Counted from the first letter of the stretch, positions 28,717-40,069 are shown. The stretch is 64,000 nucleotides of DNA from an uncultured Pantoea sp. (GCA_913778495.1 CAJYVD010000015.1:1-64000); one strand, 5' to 3'. Numbers and translations are program-made. The notes: generated by a model from the letters alone, not told the origin.

Positions 28717-30288
28717 TTATACGCGCGCAGGCTGTGTCGCCGCAGCAGCGACTTCATGATGGTAACGTCCGGTTTTAAGACTGCTGGGGCCGCGTCGCGC
28801 GAACGTAAACATCAAGTACATTTCTGCGATGAGGAATAGCGTGTAAAGCCCGCAGATCAGGAGCATGGAGAAAAGAATATCGCCTGTCGTCAACGAAGAG
28901 TTCGCCACTGCGGTGGGAAGCACTTCACCAATCGCCCACGGCTGGCGGCCATATTCTGCAACAAACCAGCCGGATTCAATTGCAAGCCACGGCAAAGGAA
29001 TGCCGTACAGCGCCGCCTTGAGCAGCCAACGACGTTGGCCAATGCGGTTACGCACCACGCTCAGGAAAGAGAGCCCGATAATCACCAGCATCAGCGCCCC
29101 ACTGAGCACCATGATGCGGAAGGCAAAATAGAGCGGTGCAACGCGTGGAATCGAGTCCTGTGTGGCCTGCTGGATTTGCGCTTCGCTGGCATCAGCCACA
29201 TTGGACGTGTATCGCTTCAACAACAGGCCATATCCGAGATCCTGCTTGCTGGCTTCAAAGTCACGGCGCACAGCCGGATCCTGATTGCCTTCGCGCAGTT
29301 GGTTAAGCAGTGCATACGCTTTCATGCCGTTGCGAATGCGCACTTCATGCTGCGCCAGCAGTTCATTTAACCCGGTGACCGGTTTATCCACCGAACGCGT
29401 GGCAATCAGGCCGAGCAGGTAGGGAATCTGAATCGCATAACGGTTTTCACGCGTGGTTTGATCGGGCACACCAAACAGCGTAAACGCTGCGGGAGCAGGC
29501 TGCGTTTCCCATTCGGCTTCGATTGCAGCTAGCTTGGTTTTTTGCACGTCACCCATTTCGTAGCCAGATTCATCGCCCAGCACGATAGCAGAGAGGATGG
29601 CGGCGATACCAAAGCTGGCGGCAATGCCGAAGGAGCGTTTAGCAAAGGCCAGATCGCGTCCTTTGAGCAGATACCACGCGCTGATACCCATGATGAACAT
29701 CGCGCCCGCGGTATAGCCTGCGGCCACCGTGTGCACAAATTTCACCTGTGCCACCGGGTTCAGCACCAGCTGGGAAAAACTCACCATTTCCATGCGCATG
29801 GTTTCAAAATTAAATTCCGATGCGATGGGATTTTGCATCCAGCCGTTCGCCACCAAGATCCATAAAGCAGACATATTTGATCCCAGCGCCACCAGCCAGG
29901 TTACGGCGAGATGCTGAACTTTTCCGAGGCGATCCCAGCCAAAGAAAAATAGCCCAACAAACGTGGATTCCAGAAAAAAGGCCATTAACCCTTCGATGGC
30001 CAGCGGCGCGCCAAAAATATCGCCGACATAGTGCGAGTAATATGACCAGTTGGTACCAAACTGGAACTCCATGGTCAGTCCGGTAGCCACGCCCAGCGCA
30101 AAGTTAATACCGAATAACTTGCCCCAGAATTTGGTCATGTCTTTATATATTTGTTTGCCCGTTAATACATAGACGGTTTCCATTATTGCCAGCAGAAACG
30201 CCATGCCCAGCGTTAACGGCACAAACAGAAAATGGTACATCGCCGTCAGGGCAAACTGTAAACGCGACAGCTCGACAACATCTAACAT
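28717..30288 (-). CDS. cydA: Cytochrome bd-I ubiquinol oxidase subunit I (CydA)
   Basis: Catalytic subunit carrying haems b558, b595 and d; oxidises quinol and reduces O2. 523 aa. Haem-ligand His19 lies in ALTAMYH, the second His in [11 protein letters not shown], and the GRQPW motif is present. The long form of the Q loop is seen (roughly residues 250-380). Start at 30288 with AAGGAG upstream matches E. coli; the frame extends to 30345. An FNR-like site lies about 340 bp upstream. Confidence 0.97.
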   Translation of the reverse strand: MLDVVELSRLQFALTAMYHFLFVPLTLGMAFLLAIMETVYVLTGKQIYKDMTKFWGKLFGINFALGVATGLTMEFQFGTNWSYYSHYVGDIFGAPLAIEGLMAFFLESTFVGLFFFGWDRLGKVQHLAVTWLVALGSNMSALWILVANGWMQNPIASEFNFETMRMEMVSFSQLVLNPVAQVKFVHTVAAGYTAGAMFIMGISAWYLLKGRDLAFAKRSFGIAASFGIAAILSAIVLGDESGYEMGDVQKTKLAAIEAEWETQPAPAAFTLFGVPDQTTRENRYAIQIPYLLGLIATRSVDKPVTGLNELLAQHEVRIRNGMKAYALLNQLREGNQDPAVRRDFEASKQDLGYGLLLKRYTSNVADASEAQIQQATQDSIPRVAPLYFAFRIMVLSGALMLVIIGLSFLSVVRNRIGQRRWLLKAALYGIPLPWLAIESGWFVAEYGRQPWAIGEVLPTAVANSSLTTGDILFSMLLICGLYTLFLIAEMYLMFTFARRGPSSLKTGRYHHEVAAAATQPARV

Positions 30289-30624
30289 GATGACTCCTTG
30301 CTCCCTACGCGAGCGCACTCCGCGCATGTTGCGAACAGCAGTCATGGCGGCGTAAATATAAGATTCAGGAAGGACTGTGATTTATTTCATCATCGTTATT
30401 GCCGGCGTAAAGCGCGCAAGTAACGGTGATGAAAATTCCCTAAAAGACCGATCGCTTCACTCTGCTTCGTGCGGGAGGGGCGTGAGGGAGAAGGCAAAAT
30501 TGATGCCGTCGCGCCGGGCACAAGCCACTCAATTAACGGGAAAAAGAGTGAATTGATGTAGCGCAATTTATACCTGTTGAATCGATCATCGCCAGCAATA
30601 TAGTTGTTTATTTCTACCGCTTAA

Positions 30625-30638
30625 TTGATCTGGATTAA
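30625..30638. promoter_or_regulatory. FNR-like box upstream of cydA
   Basis: TTGAT-CTGG-ATTAA matches the FNR consensus TTGAT-N4-ATCAA at 9 of 10 positions. FNR represses cydAB anaerobically in E. coli. Confidence 0.6.
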
Positions 30639-30818
30639 GCCAAAAAATTTCCAAATATGTAGCGTAAAGGATGTTGTTAAAAAATTGTCACTCACAACGT
30701 AATTGTTCAGCGAGTTAATTACTTTTGGCGCAATTGTTTAACGTTGACGCGTAGAGATAAGACCAAAGAGAGGGTCATGGGCGCGGCACACCGGCGAGAA
30801 GAAAGTGAAGGGTTCGCG

Positions 30819-30846
30819 AAAAAAAAAAGCCACCCAAAGGTGGCTT
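30819..30846 (-). terminator. Terminator of the sdh-suc operon
   Basis: AAGCCACC-loop-GGTGGCTT followed by about ten T on the minus strand, 20 bp after the sucD stop. In E. coli the equivalent 3' end is the source of the small RNA SdhX. Confidence 0.9.
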
Positions 30847-30866
30847 ATGACACAGATGACTGTGGC

Positions 30867-31742
30867 TTATTTGGCTGGCAGCACGGCTTTTACTGCATCG
30901 CCAATGTCTGCCAGGCTGCGCACGGTTTTCACACCCGCCGCTTCCAGTGCGGCAAACTTCTCGTCCGCCGTACCTTTACCGCCAGCGATGATGGCACCTG
31001 CGTGACCCATACGCTTGCCTTTTGGCGCGGTTACGCCAGCAATGTAACCCACAACTGGCTTGGTCACGTGCTCTTTAATAAAGGCGGCTGCTTCTTCTTC
31101 TGCGCTGCCGCCGATCTCACCGATCATCACGATCGCTTCGGTCTGCGGATCGTCCTGGAACATTTTCAGGATATCGATGAAGTTAGAACCAGGAATCGGG
31201 TCGCCACCGATACCTACGCAGGTAGACTGACCGTAACCGATGTCGGTGGTCTGCTTAACCGCTTCATAGGTCAGGGTACCTGAACGAGAAACGATGCCCA
31301 CGCGGCCAGGCTGATGGATGTGGCCTGGCATGATGCCGATTTTGCATTCGCCTGGCGTAATCACACCCGGGCAGTTCGGGCCGATCATGCGCACACCCGC
31401 TTCATCCAGCTTCACTTTAACTGTCAGCATATCCAGCGTCGGGATACCTTCGGTGATAGTGATGATGAGCTTGATACCCGCTTCGATCGCTTCCAGGATA
31501 CCGTCTTTGCAGAACGGAGCTGGAACGTAGATAACCGTCGCCGTTGCGCCGGTAGCTTCAACCGCTTCGCGCACGGTATTAAACACCGGCAGGCCTAAAT
31601 GCGTGGTGCCGCCTTTGCCTGGCGTAACGCCGCCAACCAGCTGCGTACCATAAGCCAGCGCCTGCTCAGAGTGGAACGTCCCCTGGCCACCGGTGAAACC
31701 CTGGCAGATAACTTTGGTGTTTTTGTCGATCAAAATGGACAT
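30867..31742 (-). CDS. sucD: Succinyl-CoA synthetase alpha subunit SucD
   Basis: Binds CoA and carries the phospho-His of the reaction succinyl-CoA + ADP + Pi to succinate + ATP + CoA. 291 aa. Phosphorylated His247 lies in [15 protein letters not shown] and the CoA-binding region [14 protein letters not shown] is present. Its ATG overlaps the sucC stop by one base (TAATG). Last gene of the sdhCDAB-sucABCD operon. Confidence 0.98.
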   Translation of the reverse strand: MSILIDKNTKVICQGFTGGQGTFHSEQALAYGTQLVGGVTPGKGGTTHLGLPVFNTVREAVEATGATATVIYVPAPFCKDGILEAIEAGIKLIITITEGIPTLDMLTVKVKLDEAGVRMIGPNCPGVITPGECKIGIMPGHIHQPGRVGIVSRSGTLTYEAVKQTTDIGYGQSTCVGIGGDPIPGSNFIDILKMFQDDPQTEAIVMIGEIGGSAEEEAAAFIKEHVTKPVVGYIAGVTAPKGKRMGHAGAIIAGGKGTADEKFAALEAAGVKTVRSLADIGDAVKAVLPAK

Positions 31743-32908
31743 TATTTACCCTCCGCAGCAGCAACAACACGCTGTGCCGCGTCTGTCAGGCTGGTTGCTG
31801 CAATGATGTTCAGACCGCTGTCCGCCAGTTTTTTGGCACCCAGCTCGGCGTTGTTACCTTCAAGACGTACCACCACCGGCACGTTTACCCCCACTTCCGC
31901 CACTGCACCGATAATGCCGTCCGCGATCAAATCGCAGCGCACGATGCCGCCGAAAATGTTAACGAAGACCGCTTTAACGGCATCGTCAGACAGGATGATT
32001 TTGAAGGCTTCTGTTACGCGCTCTTTGGTTGCGCCGCCGCCAACATCAAGGAAGTTTGCAGGCTGACCACCGTGGTGTTTCACGATGTCCATGGTGCCCA
32101 TCGCCAGACCGGCACCGTTGACCATACAGCCAATGTTGCCTTCCAGTGCGACGTAGTTCAGCTCCCACTGTGTAGCATGCGCTTCACGAGGATCTTCCTG
32201 GCTCGGATCGCGCATTTCACGCAACTCTGGCTGACGGAACAGTGCGTTACCGTCCGCACCCAGTTTGCCATCCAGGCAGATCAGATCGCCCTGCTTGGTA
32301 ATCACCAGCGGGTTGATCTCGACCATGGCCAGATCGCGCTCCAGGAACATTGTTGCCAAGCCCATGAAGATTTTGGTGAACTGGCTGACTTGTTTACCGG
32401 TCAGACCCAGTTTGAAAGCCAGCTCACGGCCCTGATAAGGCTGTGGACCGGTTAACGGATCCAGCGCCATTTTGTGGATCAGGTGCGGGGTTTCTTCCGC
32501 CACTTTTTCGATTTCCACGCCGCCTTCAGTCGATGCCATGAAGATCACACGACGCGTCGCACGATCAACTACCGCGCCCAGGTACAGCTCTTGATCGATA
32601 TCCGTCGCCGCTTCGACCAGGATCTGGTTTACCGGCTGACCATTTGCGTCTGTTTGGTAGGTGACCAGGCGTTTGCCCAGCCAGTTTTCAGCAAATGCAC
32701 GGATGTCTTCTTTGCTGTTCACTACCTTCACACCGCCCGCTTTACCGCGGCCACCGGCATGAACCTGACATTTAACTACCCACGGGCCAGCGCCAATTTT
32801 AGAGGCGGCTTCTTCTGCTTCACGTGGCGTAGTACAGGCGTAGCCAGTGGGTGCCGGCATACCATACCGCGCAAACAATTGCTTCGCCTGGTATTCGTGT
32901 AAGTTCAT
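31742..32908 (-). CDS. sucC: Succinyl-CoA synthetase beta subunit SucC
   Basis: Nucleotide- and succinate-binding subunit of the TCA-cycle ligase. 388 aa with an N-terminal ATP-grasp domain ([18 protein letters not shown]) and C-terminal motifs [15 protein letters not shown] and [11 protein letters not shown]. Separated from sucB by 71 bp that contain a perfect 11-bp hairpin. Confidence 0.98.
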   Translation of the reverse strand: MNLHEYQAKQLFARYGMPAPTGYACTTPREAEEAASKIGAGPWVVKCQVHAGGRGKAGGVKVVNSKEDIRAFAENWLGKRLVTYQTDANGQPVNQILVEAATDIDQELYLGAVVDRATRRVIFMASTEGGVEIEKVAEETPHLIHKMALDPLTGPQPYQGRELAFKLGLTGKQVSQFTKIFMGLATMFLERDLAMVEINPLVITKQGDLICLDGKLGADGNALFRQPELREMRDPSQEDPREAHATQWELNYVALEGNIGCMVNGAGLAMGTMDIVKHHGGQPANFLDVGGGATKERVTEAFKIILSDDAVKAVFVNIFGGIVRCDLIADGIIGAVAEVGVNVPVVVRLEGNNAELGAKKLADSGLNIIAATSLTDAAQRVVAAAEGK

Positions 32909-32947
32909 GATGTTCTATCCATTCAGGTCTGAAAAGATTATAAATTT

Positions 32948-32972
32948 GGGCACGTCACGCGGTGACGTGCCC
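32948..32972 (-). other. Strong intercistronic hairpin between sucB and sucC
   Basis: GGGCACGTCAC-GCG-GTGACGTGCCC, an uninterrupted 11-bp stem with a 3-base loop. No T-run follows, so it is more likely an RNA processing or stability element than a terminator. Confidence 0.8.
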
Positions 32973-32979
32973 GGCGAAA

Positions 32980-34194
32980 TTAGACATCCAGCAGCAGACG
33001 TGCAGGATCTTCCAGCATCTCTTTCACAGCCACCAGATAACCCACGGACTCGCGGCCATCAATCAGGCGATGATCGTAAGAGAGCGCCAGGTACATCATT
33101 GGCAGGATCACAACCTGACCATTCACCGCCATTGGACGCTCTTTAATGGCGTGCATGCCCAAAATAGCGCTCTGCGGTGGGTTGATGATCGGCGTAGACA
33201 TCAGCGAACCAAATACGCCGCCGTTGGTGATAGTGAAGTTACCGCCGGTCAGTTCTTCAACGGTCAGCTTGCCGTCACGGCCTTTGACCGCCAGCTCTTT
33301 GATCTTTTTCTCGATGTCCGCCATGCTCAGCGCATCAACATCTTTGAGCACTGGCGTAACCAGACCGCGTGGCGTAGATACCGCGATGCTGACGTCGAAG
33401 TAGTTGTGGTAAACCACATCTTCACCGTCAATCGACGCGTTCACTTCTGGATAACGTTTCAGCGCCTCAACGACCGCTTTGATATAGAAAGACATAAAGC
33501 CCAGACGTACGCCGTGACGCTTCTCAAACGCGTCACCGTACTGCTTACGCAGATCCATGATGGGCTTCATGTTGATTTCGTTGAACGTCGTCAACATTGC
33601 GGTGCTGTTTTTCGCTTCCAGCAGACGCTCAGCCACGCGCTTACGCAGGCGGGTCATTGGGACGCGTTTTTCACTGCGGTTTGCGACCGCAGGCTGCGTA
33701 GCTGCCGCGGCAGGAGCCGCTTTCGCGCCGTCCGCTTTCTTCGCCAGATGCTTCTCAACATCTTCGCGCGTCAGTCGACCACCCACGCCAGTGCCTTTGA
33801 TTTGGCTGGCATCCAGATTGTTTTCCGCGATCAGGCGACGTACCGCTGGGCTCAGCGCATCGTTGCTCTCTTCTTCCAGCGACGCAGTCTGACGCTGTGC
33901 TGGTGCGGACTCATTGCTCTCAACCTTTGCAGCCGTCTCTTTGCCGCCGCTGTTGCCTTCTTTCAGGCGTCCCAGCAGCTGGCGTGACGTCACGGTTGCG
34001 CCCTCTTCTTCCAGCACCGCTTCCAGAATACCGTCGGCTGAAGCAGGAACTTCCAGCACAACTTTGTCCGTTTCAATTTCAACCAGAACTTCGTCGCGGC
34101 TCACGGCGTCGCCAGGTTTTTTGTGCCACGTTGCAACCGTTGCGTCCGCTACGGATTCAGGCAAATCGGGAACAAGAATTTCTACGCTACTCAT
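32980..34194 (-). CDS. sucB: 2-oxoglutarate dehydrogenase E2, dihydrolipoyl succinyltransferase SucB
   Basis: Core of the 2-oxoglutarate dehydrogenase complex, moving the succinyl group from E1 to CoA. 404 aa: lipoyl domain at 1-80 with lipoylated Lys44 ([12 protein letters not shown]), a linker, peripheral-subunit-binding domain at about 110-150 ([20 protein letters not shown]), an Ala-rich linker, and the catalytic domain with active-site HRLIDGRE near the C-terminus. 15 bp after sucA. Confidence 0.98.
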   Translation of the reverse strand: MSSVEILVPDLPESVADATVATWHKKPGDAVSRDEVLVEIETDKVVLEVPASADGILEAVLEEEGATVTSRQLLGRLKEGNSGGKETAAKVESNESAPAQRQTASLEEESNDALSPAVRRLIAENNLDASQIKGTGVGGRLTREDVEKHLAKKADGAKAAPAAAATQPAVANRSEKRVPMTRLRKRVAERLLEAKNSTAMLTTFNEINMKPIMDLRKQYGDAFEKRHGVRLGFMSFYIKAVVEALKRYPEVNASIDGEDVVYHNYFDVSIAVSTPRGLVTPVLKDVDALSMADIEKKIKELAVKGRDGKLTVEELTGGNFTITNGGVFGSLMSTPIINPPQSAILGMHAIKERPMAVNGQVVILPMMYLALSYDHRLIDGRESVGYLVAVKEMLEDPARLLLDV

Positions 34195-34209
34195 TTTCTT
34201 TCCTTTTAA

Positions 34210-37017
34210 TTAACCAAGGTTCAGCGCGTCGTTAACCAGGTCTTGCTGCTGTTGTTGATGTACGGACATGTAGCCCACGGCTGGTGAAGCAGAAGCTGGA
34301 CGGCCCGCGTAACGCAGGGACGCACCAAAGGGAACCACTTCGCGGAAATGATGCTGACTGCAATACCATGCGCCCTGGTTCAGCGGCTCTTCCTGACACC
34401 ACACGAAATCCTGCACATGGGCATAATCTTGCAACGCGGCCTGCACAGCTTTGTGCGGGAACGGATACAGCTGTTCAATGCGCACAATCGCCACGTCACT
34501 CTGTTCGTTTTTACGGCGCTGTTCCAGCAGGTCGTAATAGACCTTGCCCGAACACAGCACCACGCGTTTTACCTGTTTTGGATCGAGATCGTCGATTTCG
34601 CCGATTGCCGGTTGGAAGCTGCCATTGGCCAGCTCTTCCAGGCTTGAGACGGCCAGCGGATGACGCAGCAGCGATTTCGGTGACATCACGATCAGCGGGC
34701 GACGCATACCACGCAGCGCTTGACGACGCAGCATGTGATAAACCTGCGCAGGCGTTGAAGGCACGCACACCTGCATGTTCTGTTCAGCACACAGCTGCAG
34801 GTAGCGCTCAAGGCGCGCGGATGAGTGCTCTGGCCCTTGCCCTTCATAACCGTGCGGCAGCAGCATCACCAGGCCACACATGCGGCCCCATTTCTGCTCA
34901 CCGGAGCTGATGAACTGATCGATGACAACTTGAGCCCCGTTGGCAAAGTCGCCGAACTGCGCTTCCCAAATAGTCAGGACGCGCGGCTCAGCGGTGGCAT
35001 AGCCATATTCAAACGCCAGCACAGCTTCTTCAGACAGGACGGAGTCCCAGACTTTGAATTGCCCCTGACCATTATGGATATGGTGCAGCGGGGTATACGT
35101 TGAGCCGTTGCTCTGATTATGAATAACCGCGTGGCGATGGAAGAAGGTTCCGCGACCGGAGTCTTCGCCTGAAAGACGAACAGGAATACCTTCATCAACC
35201 AGCGTGGCGTAAGCCAGGTTTTCCGCACCGCCCCAGTCAAACAGCTTGTTACCTTCAGCCATTTCTTTGCGGTCATTGTAGATTTTCGCGACGCGAGACT
35301 GCACTTCTACCGCTTCTGGAATGCTGCTAATACGGCGGGCCAGCTCTTGCAAACGCTTGAGGTCAACCGTTTCAGGATAGCTTTCGTCCCACTCGTGGTT
35401 GAGATAAGGCGACCAGGTAAAGGAGTGCAGGCTCATCGGACGCCATTCCGGCACGACGCATTCGCCTTCGTCCAGCGCATCGCGATAGAGGTTGACCAAT
35501 TCAGTGGCCACTTCCTGCGTTGCCACGCCTTCGCTTTCCAGCTGGTCGGCATAAATTTTACGCGGCGTAGGATGCTTTTTGATTTTTTGGTACATCAGCG
35601 GCTGAGTTGCACTTGGCTCGTCAGCTTCGTTGTGACCATGGCGGCGATAGCAAACCAGGTCAATAAACACATCACGCTTGAAGGTGTTACGGTAATCCAG
35701 CGCCAGGCGCGTGACGAATGCGACAGCTTCAGGATCGTCCGCGTTGACGTGGAAAATAGGTGCCAGCACCATTTTGCCGATATCCGTGCAATATGGCGTA
35801 GAACGTGCGTCTTTGGGATTGGAGGTGGTAAAGCCGACTTGGTTGTTGATGACGATACGAACAGTGCCGCCCACTTCATAACCGCGCGCCTGCGACATGT
35901 TCAGAGTTTCTTGTACCACGCCCTGACCAATCACCGCCGCATCACCGTGAATCGTGATAGGCAGGACTTTGTTGCTGCTCGGCTCGGCCAGTCTGTCCAG
36001 ACGGGCGCGTACCGATCCCATTACCACCGGGCTGACGATTTCCAGATGCGACGGGTTAAACGCCAGTGCCAAATGCACCAAGCCCCCTTCGGTCTCCACG
36101 TCAGATGAGAAGCCCATGTGGTACTTCACATCACCCGTGCCGAGGTGCTCTTTATGTTTACCGGAAAATTCGTCAAACAGGTCTTGGGGTTTTTTACCCA
36201 GGACGTTGATTAACACGTTCAGGCGACCACGGTGGGCCATACCCAGTACCACTTCACGCGTGCCGCTTTTACCTGCATGGCGAATCATTTCACGCAGCAT
36301 CGGCACCAGCGCATCGCCACCTTCCAGCGAGAAGCGTTTCGCGCCAGGGAATTTAGCACCGAGGTATTTTTCCAGGCCTTCAGCCGCGGTCAGCTCTTTC
36401 AGGAAACCTTTTTTCTCTTCGCTGCTGAACGAAGGTTGACCCACCACAGATTCGAGACGCTGCTGGATCCAGCGCTTCTCTTCCGTGTTGTTGATGTGCA
36501 TATATTCTGCACCAATTGAGCCACAGTACGTTTTTTTCAGCGCGTCGAACAGATCAGCCAGCTTCATGGTCTCTTTGCCGATGGCAAAAGAGCCTACGTT
36601 AAAGCTTTCCTGAAAATCGTCGTCGGTGAGGTCGTGGAAGGCGGGATCTAAATCGGCTACCCGATCCTGTTTCCACAGGCCGAGCGGATCGAGGTTAGCG
36701 TGCTGATGGCCGCGGAAGCGGAACGCATTGATCAGCTGCAGCACTTTAACCTGTTTGGAATTGGTTGCCGGATCGGAGACTGTCGACGTATAGCGGGTGG
36801 CATCTTTTGCGAGGCGGCGGAAATATTCACGCGTAGTGGAATGAAACTGCTCGGGTTTCACGCCAGTGCCAGGCAATTGACGGAAGAGTTCACGCCACAT
36901 TTCATCAACAGAGTCAGGATCGGTCAGGAAATCCTCATAGAGCTGCTCTATGTAAGATTGGTTCGCGCCGGCCAGCCAGGAAGAGTCCAGCCAGGGTTTC
37001 ATCGCGCTGTTCTGCAT
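34210..37017 (-). CDS. sucA: 2-oxoglutarate dehydrogenase E1 component SucA
   Basis: Thiamine-diphosphate-dependent decarboxylase that commits 2-oxoglutarate to succinyl-CoA. 935 aa. Motifs include the N-terminal YEDFLTDPDSVD segment that contacts the other subunits, substrate-site HRGRLNVL, and the thiamine-diphosphate segment GDAAVIGQG. Start MQNSAMKPWLDSSWLAG matches E. coli. The 206-bp gap before it holds two large hairpins and possibly an internal promoter. Confidence 0.98.
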   Translation of the reverse strand: MQNSAMKPWLDSSWLAGANQSYIEQLYEDFLTDPDSVDEMWRELFRQLPGTGVKPEQFHSTTREYFRRLAKDATRYTSTVSDPATNSKQVKVLQLINAFRFRGHQHANLDPLGLWKQDRVADLDPAFHDLTDDDFQESFNVGSFAIGKETMKLADLFDALKKTYCGSIGAEYMHINNTEEKRWIQQRLESVVGQPSFSSEEKKGFLKELTAAEGLEKYLGAKFPGAKRFSLEGGDALVPMLREMIRHAGKSGTREVVLGMAHRGRLNVLINVLGKKPQDLFDEFSGKHKEHLGTGDVKYHMGFSSDVETEGGLVHLALAFNPSHLEIVSPVVMGSVRARLDRLAEPSSNKVLPITIHGDAAVIGQGVVQETLNMSQARGYEVGGTVRIVINNQVGFTTSNPKDARSTPYCTDIGKMVLAPIFHVNADDPEAVAFVTRLALDYRNTFKRDVFIDLVCYRRHGHNEADEPSATQPLMYQKIKKHPTPRKIYADQLESEGVATQEVATELVNLYRDALDEGECVVPEWRPMSLHSFTWSPYLNHEWDESYPETVDLKRLQELARRISSIPEAVEVQSRVAKIYNDRKEMAEGNKLFDWGGAENLAYATLVDEGIPVRLSGEDSGRGTFFHRHAVIHNQSNGSTYTPLHHIHNGQGQFKVWDSVLSEEAVLAFEYGYATAEPRVLTIWEAQFGDFANGAQVVIDQFISSGEQKWGRMCGLVMLLPHGYEGQGPEHSSARLERYLQLCAEQNMQVCVPSTPAQVYHMLRRQALRGMRRPLIVMSPKSLLRHPLAVSSLEELANGSFQPAIGEIDDLDPKQVKRVVLCSGKVYYDLLEQRRKNEQSDVAIVRIEQLYPFPHKAVQAALQDYAHVQDFVWCQEEPLNQGAWYCSQHHFREVVPFGASLRYAGRPASASPAVGYMSVHQQQQQDLVNDALNLG

Positions 37018-37135
37018 TGTGATCCCTTAAGCATTAATCTGCTTTTTATGAGGTTTCATTTGTTGCCGCTTACGCGGCTTGCCGTAGTGAGTTCAGCGAT
37101 ACGAACCTGTGCGCTACCGGCGCCTGGCCCGTAAG

Positions 37136-37210
37136 GGAACCTTTATAAGCGTGGTAACTACCGCGCTTATAAAGGCTTCCGTAAACGGGTGGAGACCAAG
37201 GTCTCCACCC
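37136..37210 (-). other. Two perfect hairpins between sdhB and sucA
   Basis: First: CTTTATAAGCG (37141-37151) pairs with CGCTTATAAAG (37164-37174), with further pairing inside (GGT/ACC) and outside (GGAA/TTCC). Second: GGGTGGAGACC-AA-GGTCTCCACCC at 37187-37210. They stand 13 bases apart, just after the sdhB stop. Neither has a terminal T-run in the transcribed direction. Confidence 0.8.
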
Positions 37211-37223
37211 ATCACTTCCGTTG

Positions 37224-37940
37224 TTACGCCCCGCGTTGCAGCAGCATCGATTTAATGTGACCGATAGCGCGCGTAGGGTTTAGTCCTTTCGGGCAGACAC
37301 TGACGCAGTTCATGATACTGTGGCAGCGGAACACGCTGAACGCATCGTTAAGGTTATCCAGACGCGCATCCGTTTCGGTGTCACGGCTGTCAATCAGGAA
37401 ACGATACGCGGCCAACAAGCCTGCCGGGCCAATGAACTTATCCGGATTCCACCAGAACGACGGGCACGACGTCGAGCAACAAGCACAGAGGATACACTCG
37501 TACAAGCCATCCAGATGCTCGCGCTCGGCAGGCGATTGCAGGTGCTCGCGTGCCGGAGGATTTTCGCCATTATTCAACAAATAAGGCTTAATCTTCTCAT
37601 ACTGCGTATAAAACTGACTCATGTCGACCACAAGGTCGCGTACCACAGGTAATCCTGGCAGCGGTCGGATGACAATTTTTTTGCTGCCATTGCCTAACGC
37701 AGAAACCGGCGTGATGCAGGCCAGGCCATTTTTGCCGTTCATGTTCAGGCCATCTGAACCGCAAACGCCTTCACGGCAGGAGCGACGAAACGCCAGCGTA
37801 GGATCCTTTTCTTTCAAACGGATCAGCGCATCCAGCAGCATCATGTCACGCCCGTCTTCTGACTCCAGCGTGTAGTCCTGCATGCGCGGCTTGTCGTCGA
37901 CTTCCGGATTATAACGATAAATTGAAAATTCGAGTCTCAT
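37224..37940 (-). CDS. sdhB: Succinate dehydrogenase iron-sulfur subunit SdhB
   Basis: Electron-transfer subunit of complex II with [2Fe-2S], [4Fe-4S] and [3Fe-4S] centres. 238 aa. Cys motifs CREGVCGSDGLNMNG, CILCACCSTSCP and CHSIMNCVSVCPKGLNP are all present. 14 bp after sdhA. Confidence 0.98.
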   Translation of the reverse strand: MRLEFSIYRYNPEVDDKPRMQDYTLESEDGRDMMLLDALIRLKEKDPTLAFRRSCREGVCGSDGLNMNGKNGLACITPVSALGNGSKKIVIRPLPGLPVVRDLVVDMSQFYTQYEKIKPYLLNNGENPPAREHLQSPAEREHLDGLYECILCACCSTSCPSFWWNPDKFIGPAGLLAAYRFLIDSRDTETDARLDNLNDAFSVFRCHSIMNCVSVCPKGLNPTRAIGHIKSMLLQRGA

Positions 37941-37954
37941 GCTGATCTCCGCGA

Positions 37955-39721
37955 TTAGTAGGTACGCGCTTTGGGCGGGAAGGCCGCACGCAGTTTCGGT
38001 TGCATGTTCACCTCACGGCGCGTCATGCTCTCCGTTTCCGGCACATACAGGCTGTGGCACAGCCAGTTGGCGTCATCACGCTCCGGATAGTCGAAACGGC
38101 TATGCGCGCCACGGCTTTCGGTACGGAAGTTAGCCGCCACAGCAGTTGCGTACGCGGTTTCCATCAGGTTATCCAGCTCAAGGCATTCAATGCGCTGCGT
38201 GTTGAAATCGGGAGAACGGTCATCAAGACGCGCATGCTTCAGACGCTCACGAATGACTTTCAGCTCCTCCAGCCCTTCACGCATGGCATCGCCTTCGCGG
38301 AAAACAGAGAAGTTGTTCTGCATGCAGCGCTGCAGTGCCTTACGGATTTCAACAGGATCTTCGCCAGTGGTGTTGTTTTCCCAGCGATTGAAGCGTGACA
38401 TGGCGGCGTCAATCTCATCCTGCGTCGCATCACGCAGCTCGCCCTGCTCTTCAATGCACTCCATCAGATGCACGCCCGCTGCGCGACCAAATACCACCAA
38501 GTCAAGCAGGGAGTTCCCCCCCAGACGGTTCGCACCATGCACCGATACGCAGGCGATTTCACCCACGGCAAACAGGCCCGGAATGACTTCGTCTTCGCCT
38601 TGCGCATTGACGCGCAGCGCTTGACCGGTCACTTTGGTTGGAATGCCACCCATCATGTAGTGACAGGTTGGAATGACCGGAATAGGTTCTTTAATAGGAT
38701 CAACGTGCGCAAAGGTACGCGACAGCTCAAGGATGCCCGGCAGACGAGATTCCAGTACGTCGGCACCCAAATGATCGAGTTTCAGTTTGATGTGCGGACC
38801 CCATGGACCGTCGCAACCGCGACCTTCACGGATTTCCACCATCATTGAACGTGCTACCACGTCACGGCCTGCCAGATCTTTCGCGTTAGGCGCATAGCGC
38901 TCCATGAAACGTTCACCGTGCTTATTCAACAGGTAACCGCCTTCACCACGGCATCCTTCCGTGACCAGCACACCCGCGCCGGCAATACCGGTTGGGTGGA
39001 ACTGCCACATTTCCATATCCTGTACCGGTACGCCGGCACGCAGCGCCATGCCAACGCCGTCACCGGTGTTGATATGCGCATTCGTGGTGGACTGGTAGAT
39101 GCGACCCGCACCACCCGTAGCAAGAATTGTCGCTTTGGCTTTGAAGTAGACCGTTTCACCGGTTTCAATGCAGATTGCAGTACAACCAACGATCGCACCG
39201 TCTGCATTCTTCACCAGATCCAAGGCGTACCATTCGGAGAAAATAGTGGTTTTATTTTTCAGGTTCTGCTGATAAAGCGTGTGTAACAGCGCGTGGCCGG
39301 TACGGTCCGCCGCCGCCGCGGTTCTCGCCGCTTGCTCACCGCCAAAGTTTTTGGACTGACCGCCAAACGGGCGCTGATAAACGCGGCCATCGTCAAGACG
39401 CGAGAACGGTAAACCCATGTGCTCCAGTTCCAGAATCGCTTCCGGCCCTACGTGGCACATATATTCAATGGCATCCTGGTCACCGATATAGTCCGATCCT
39501 TTTACGGTATCGTACATATGCCATTCCCAGTTATCTTCATGGCTATTGCCAAGCGCAACGGTAATTCCCCCCTGCGCGGAAACGGTATGGGAACGGGTTG
39601 GGAACACTTTTGACAACAGGGCACACGTCTGGCCCGACTGGGAGATTTGCAGAGCCGCGCGCATACCTGCGCCACCCGCGCCGATCACCACGGCATCAAA
39701 TTCTCTAACTGGCAAAGTCAT
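37955..39721 (-). CDS. sdhA: Succinate dehydrogenase flavoprotein subunit SdhA
   Basis: Covalent-FAD catalytic subunit oxidising succinate to fumarate. 588 aa. Dinucleotide-binding [11 protein letters not shown], the FAD-attachment His in [10 protein letters not shown] and the substrate-site [10 protein letters not shown] are intact. Adjacent to sdhD with no spacer. Confidence 0.98.
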   Translation of the reverse strand: MTLPVREFDAVVIGAGGAGMRAALQISQSGQTCALLSKVFPTRSHTVSAQGGITVALGNSHEDNWEWHMYDTVKGSDYIGDQDAIEYMCHVGPEAILELEHMGLPFSRLDDGRVYQRPFGGQSKNFGGEQAARTAAAADRTGHALLHTLYQQNLKNKTTIFSEWYALDLVKNADGAIVGCTAICIETGETVYFKAKATILATGGAGRIYQSTTNAHINTGDGVGMALRAGVPVQDMEMWQFHPTGIAGAGVLVTEGCRGEGGYLLNKHGERFMERYAPNAKDLAGRDVVARSMMVEIREGRGCDGPWGPHIKLKLDHLGADVLESRLPGILELSRTFAHVDPIKEPIPVIPTCHYMMGGIPTKVTGQALRVNAQGEDEVIPGLFAVGEIACVSVHGANRLGGNSLLDLVVFGRAAGVHLMECIEEQGELRDATQDEIDAAMSRFNRWENNTTGEDPVEIRKALQRCMQNNFSVFREGDAMREGLEELKVIRERLKHARLDDRSPDFNTQRIECLELDNLMETAYATAVAANFRTESRGAHSRFDYPERDDANWLCHSLYVPETESMTRREVNMQPKLRAAFPPKARTY

Positions 39722-40069
39722 TTACACACCCCACACGACAACGGTTCCATAAATTGCATACGACAACAGCGCGACCACAATAGCCAACTGGAGGATCAGA
39801 CGCGTCGCCAGCGGTTTAACGTAGTCGGTCAACACCTGCCACATTCCAATCCAGCCGTGAATCAGAATGGAGAACAGCGTCAGTAGCGTAAACACTTTAG
39901 TGAAGGAAGAGGCGAAGAAAGCCCGCCAGACGTCATACGTCAGGGTGTCGGCCATCACCACAAAACCGAGAAGGTAAATAATGTAGAGCGTAATCAGGAT
40001 TGCGGAAGCACGTACTAATAGCCAGTCATGGATACCGTTACGTCCTAATGCAGAAGCGTTGCTTACCAT
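39722..40069 (-). CDS. sdhD: Succinate dehydrogenase membrane anchor SdhD
   Basis: 115-aa anchor with three spans, helping bind haem b and ubiquinone. [19 protein letters not shown] contains the haem His and the quinone-site Asp-Tyr pair. Start at 40069 ([12 protein letters not shown]) equals E. coli; the frame is open to 40231 but that part overlaps sdhC. It overlaps the sdhC end by 7 bp. Confidence 0.97.
   Translation of the reverse strand: MVSNASALGRNGIHDWLLVRASAILITLYIIYLLGFVVMADTLTYDVWRAFFASSFTKVFTLLTLFSILIHGWIGMWQVLTDYVKPLATRLILQLAIVVALLSYAIYGTVVVWGV

Larger units (their letters stand above)
30289..30866. other. Control region upstream of cydA and downstream of sucD
   Basis: 578 bp with no supported gene. 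It holds the sucD terminator (30819-30846), an FNR-like box (30625-30638) and several GTTAA-rich stretches (30675-30745) that resemble ArcA recognition sequence. E. coli cydA is transcribed from a comparable distance upstream under ArcA and FNR. The E. coli mng genes that lie in this interval are absent. Confidence 0.6.
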
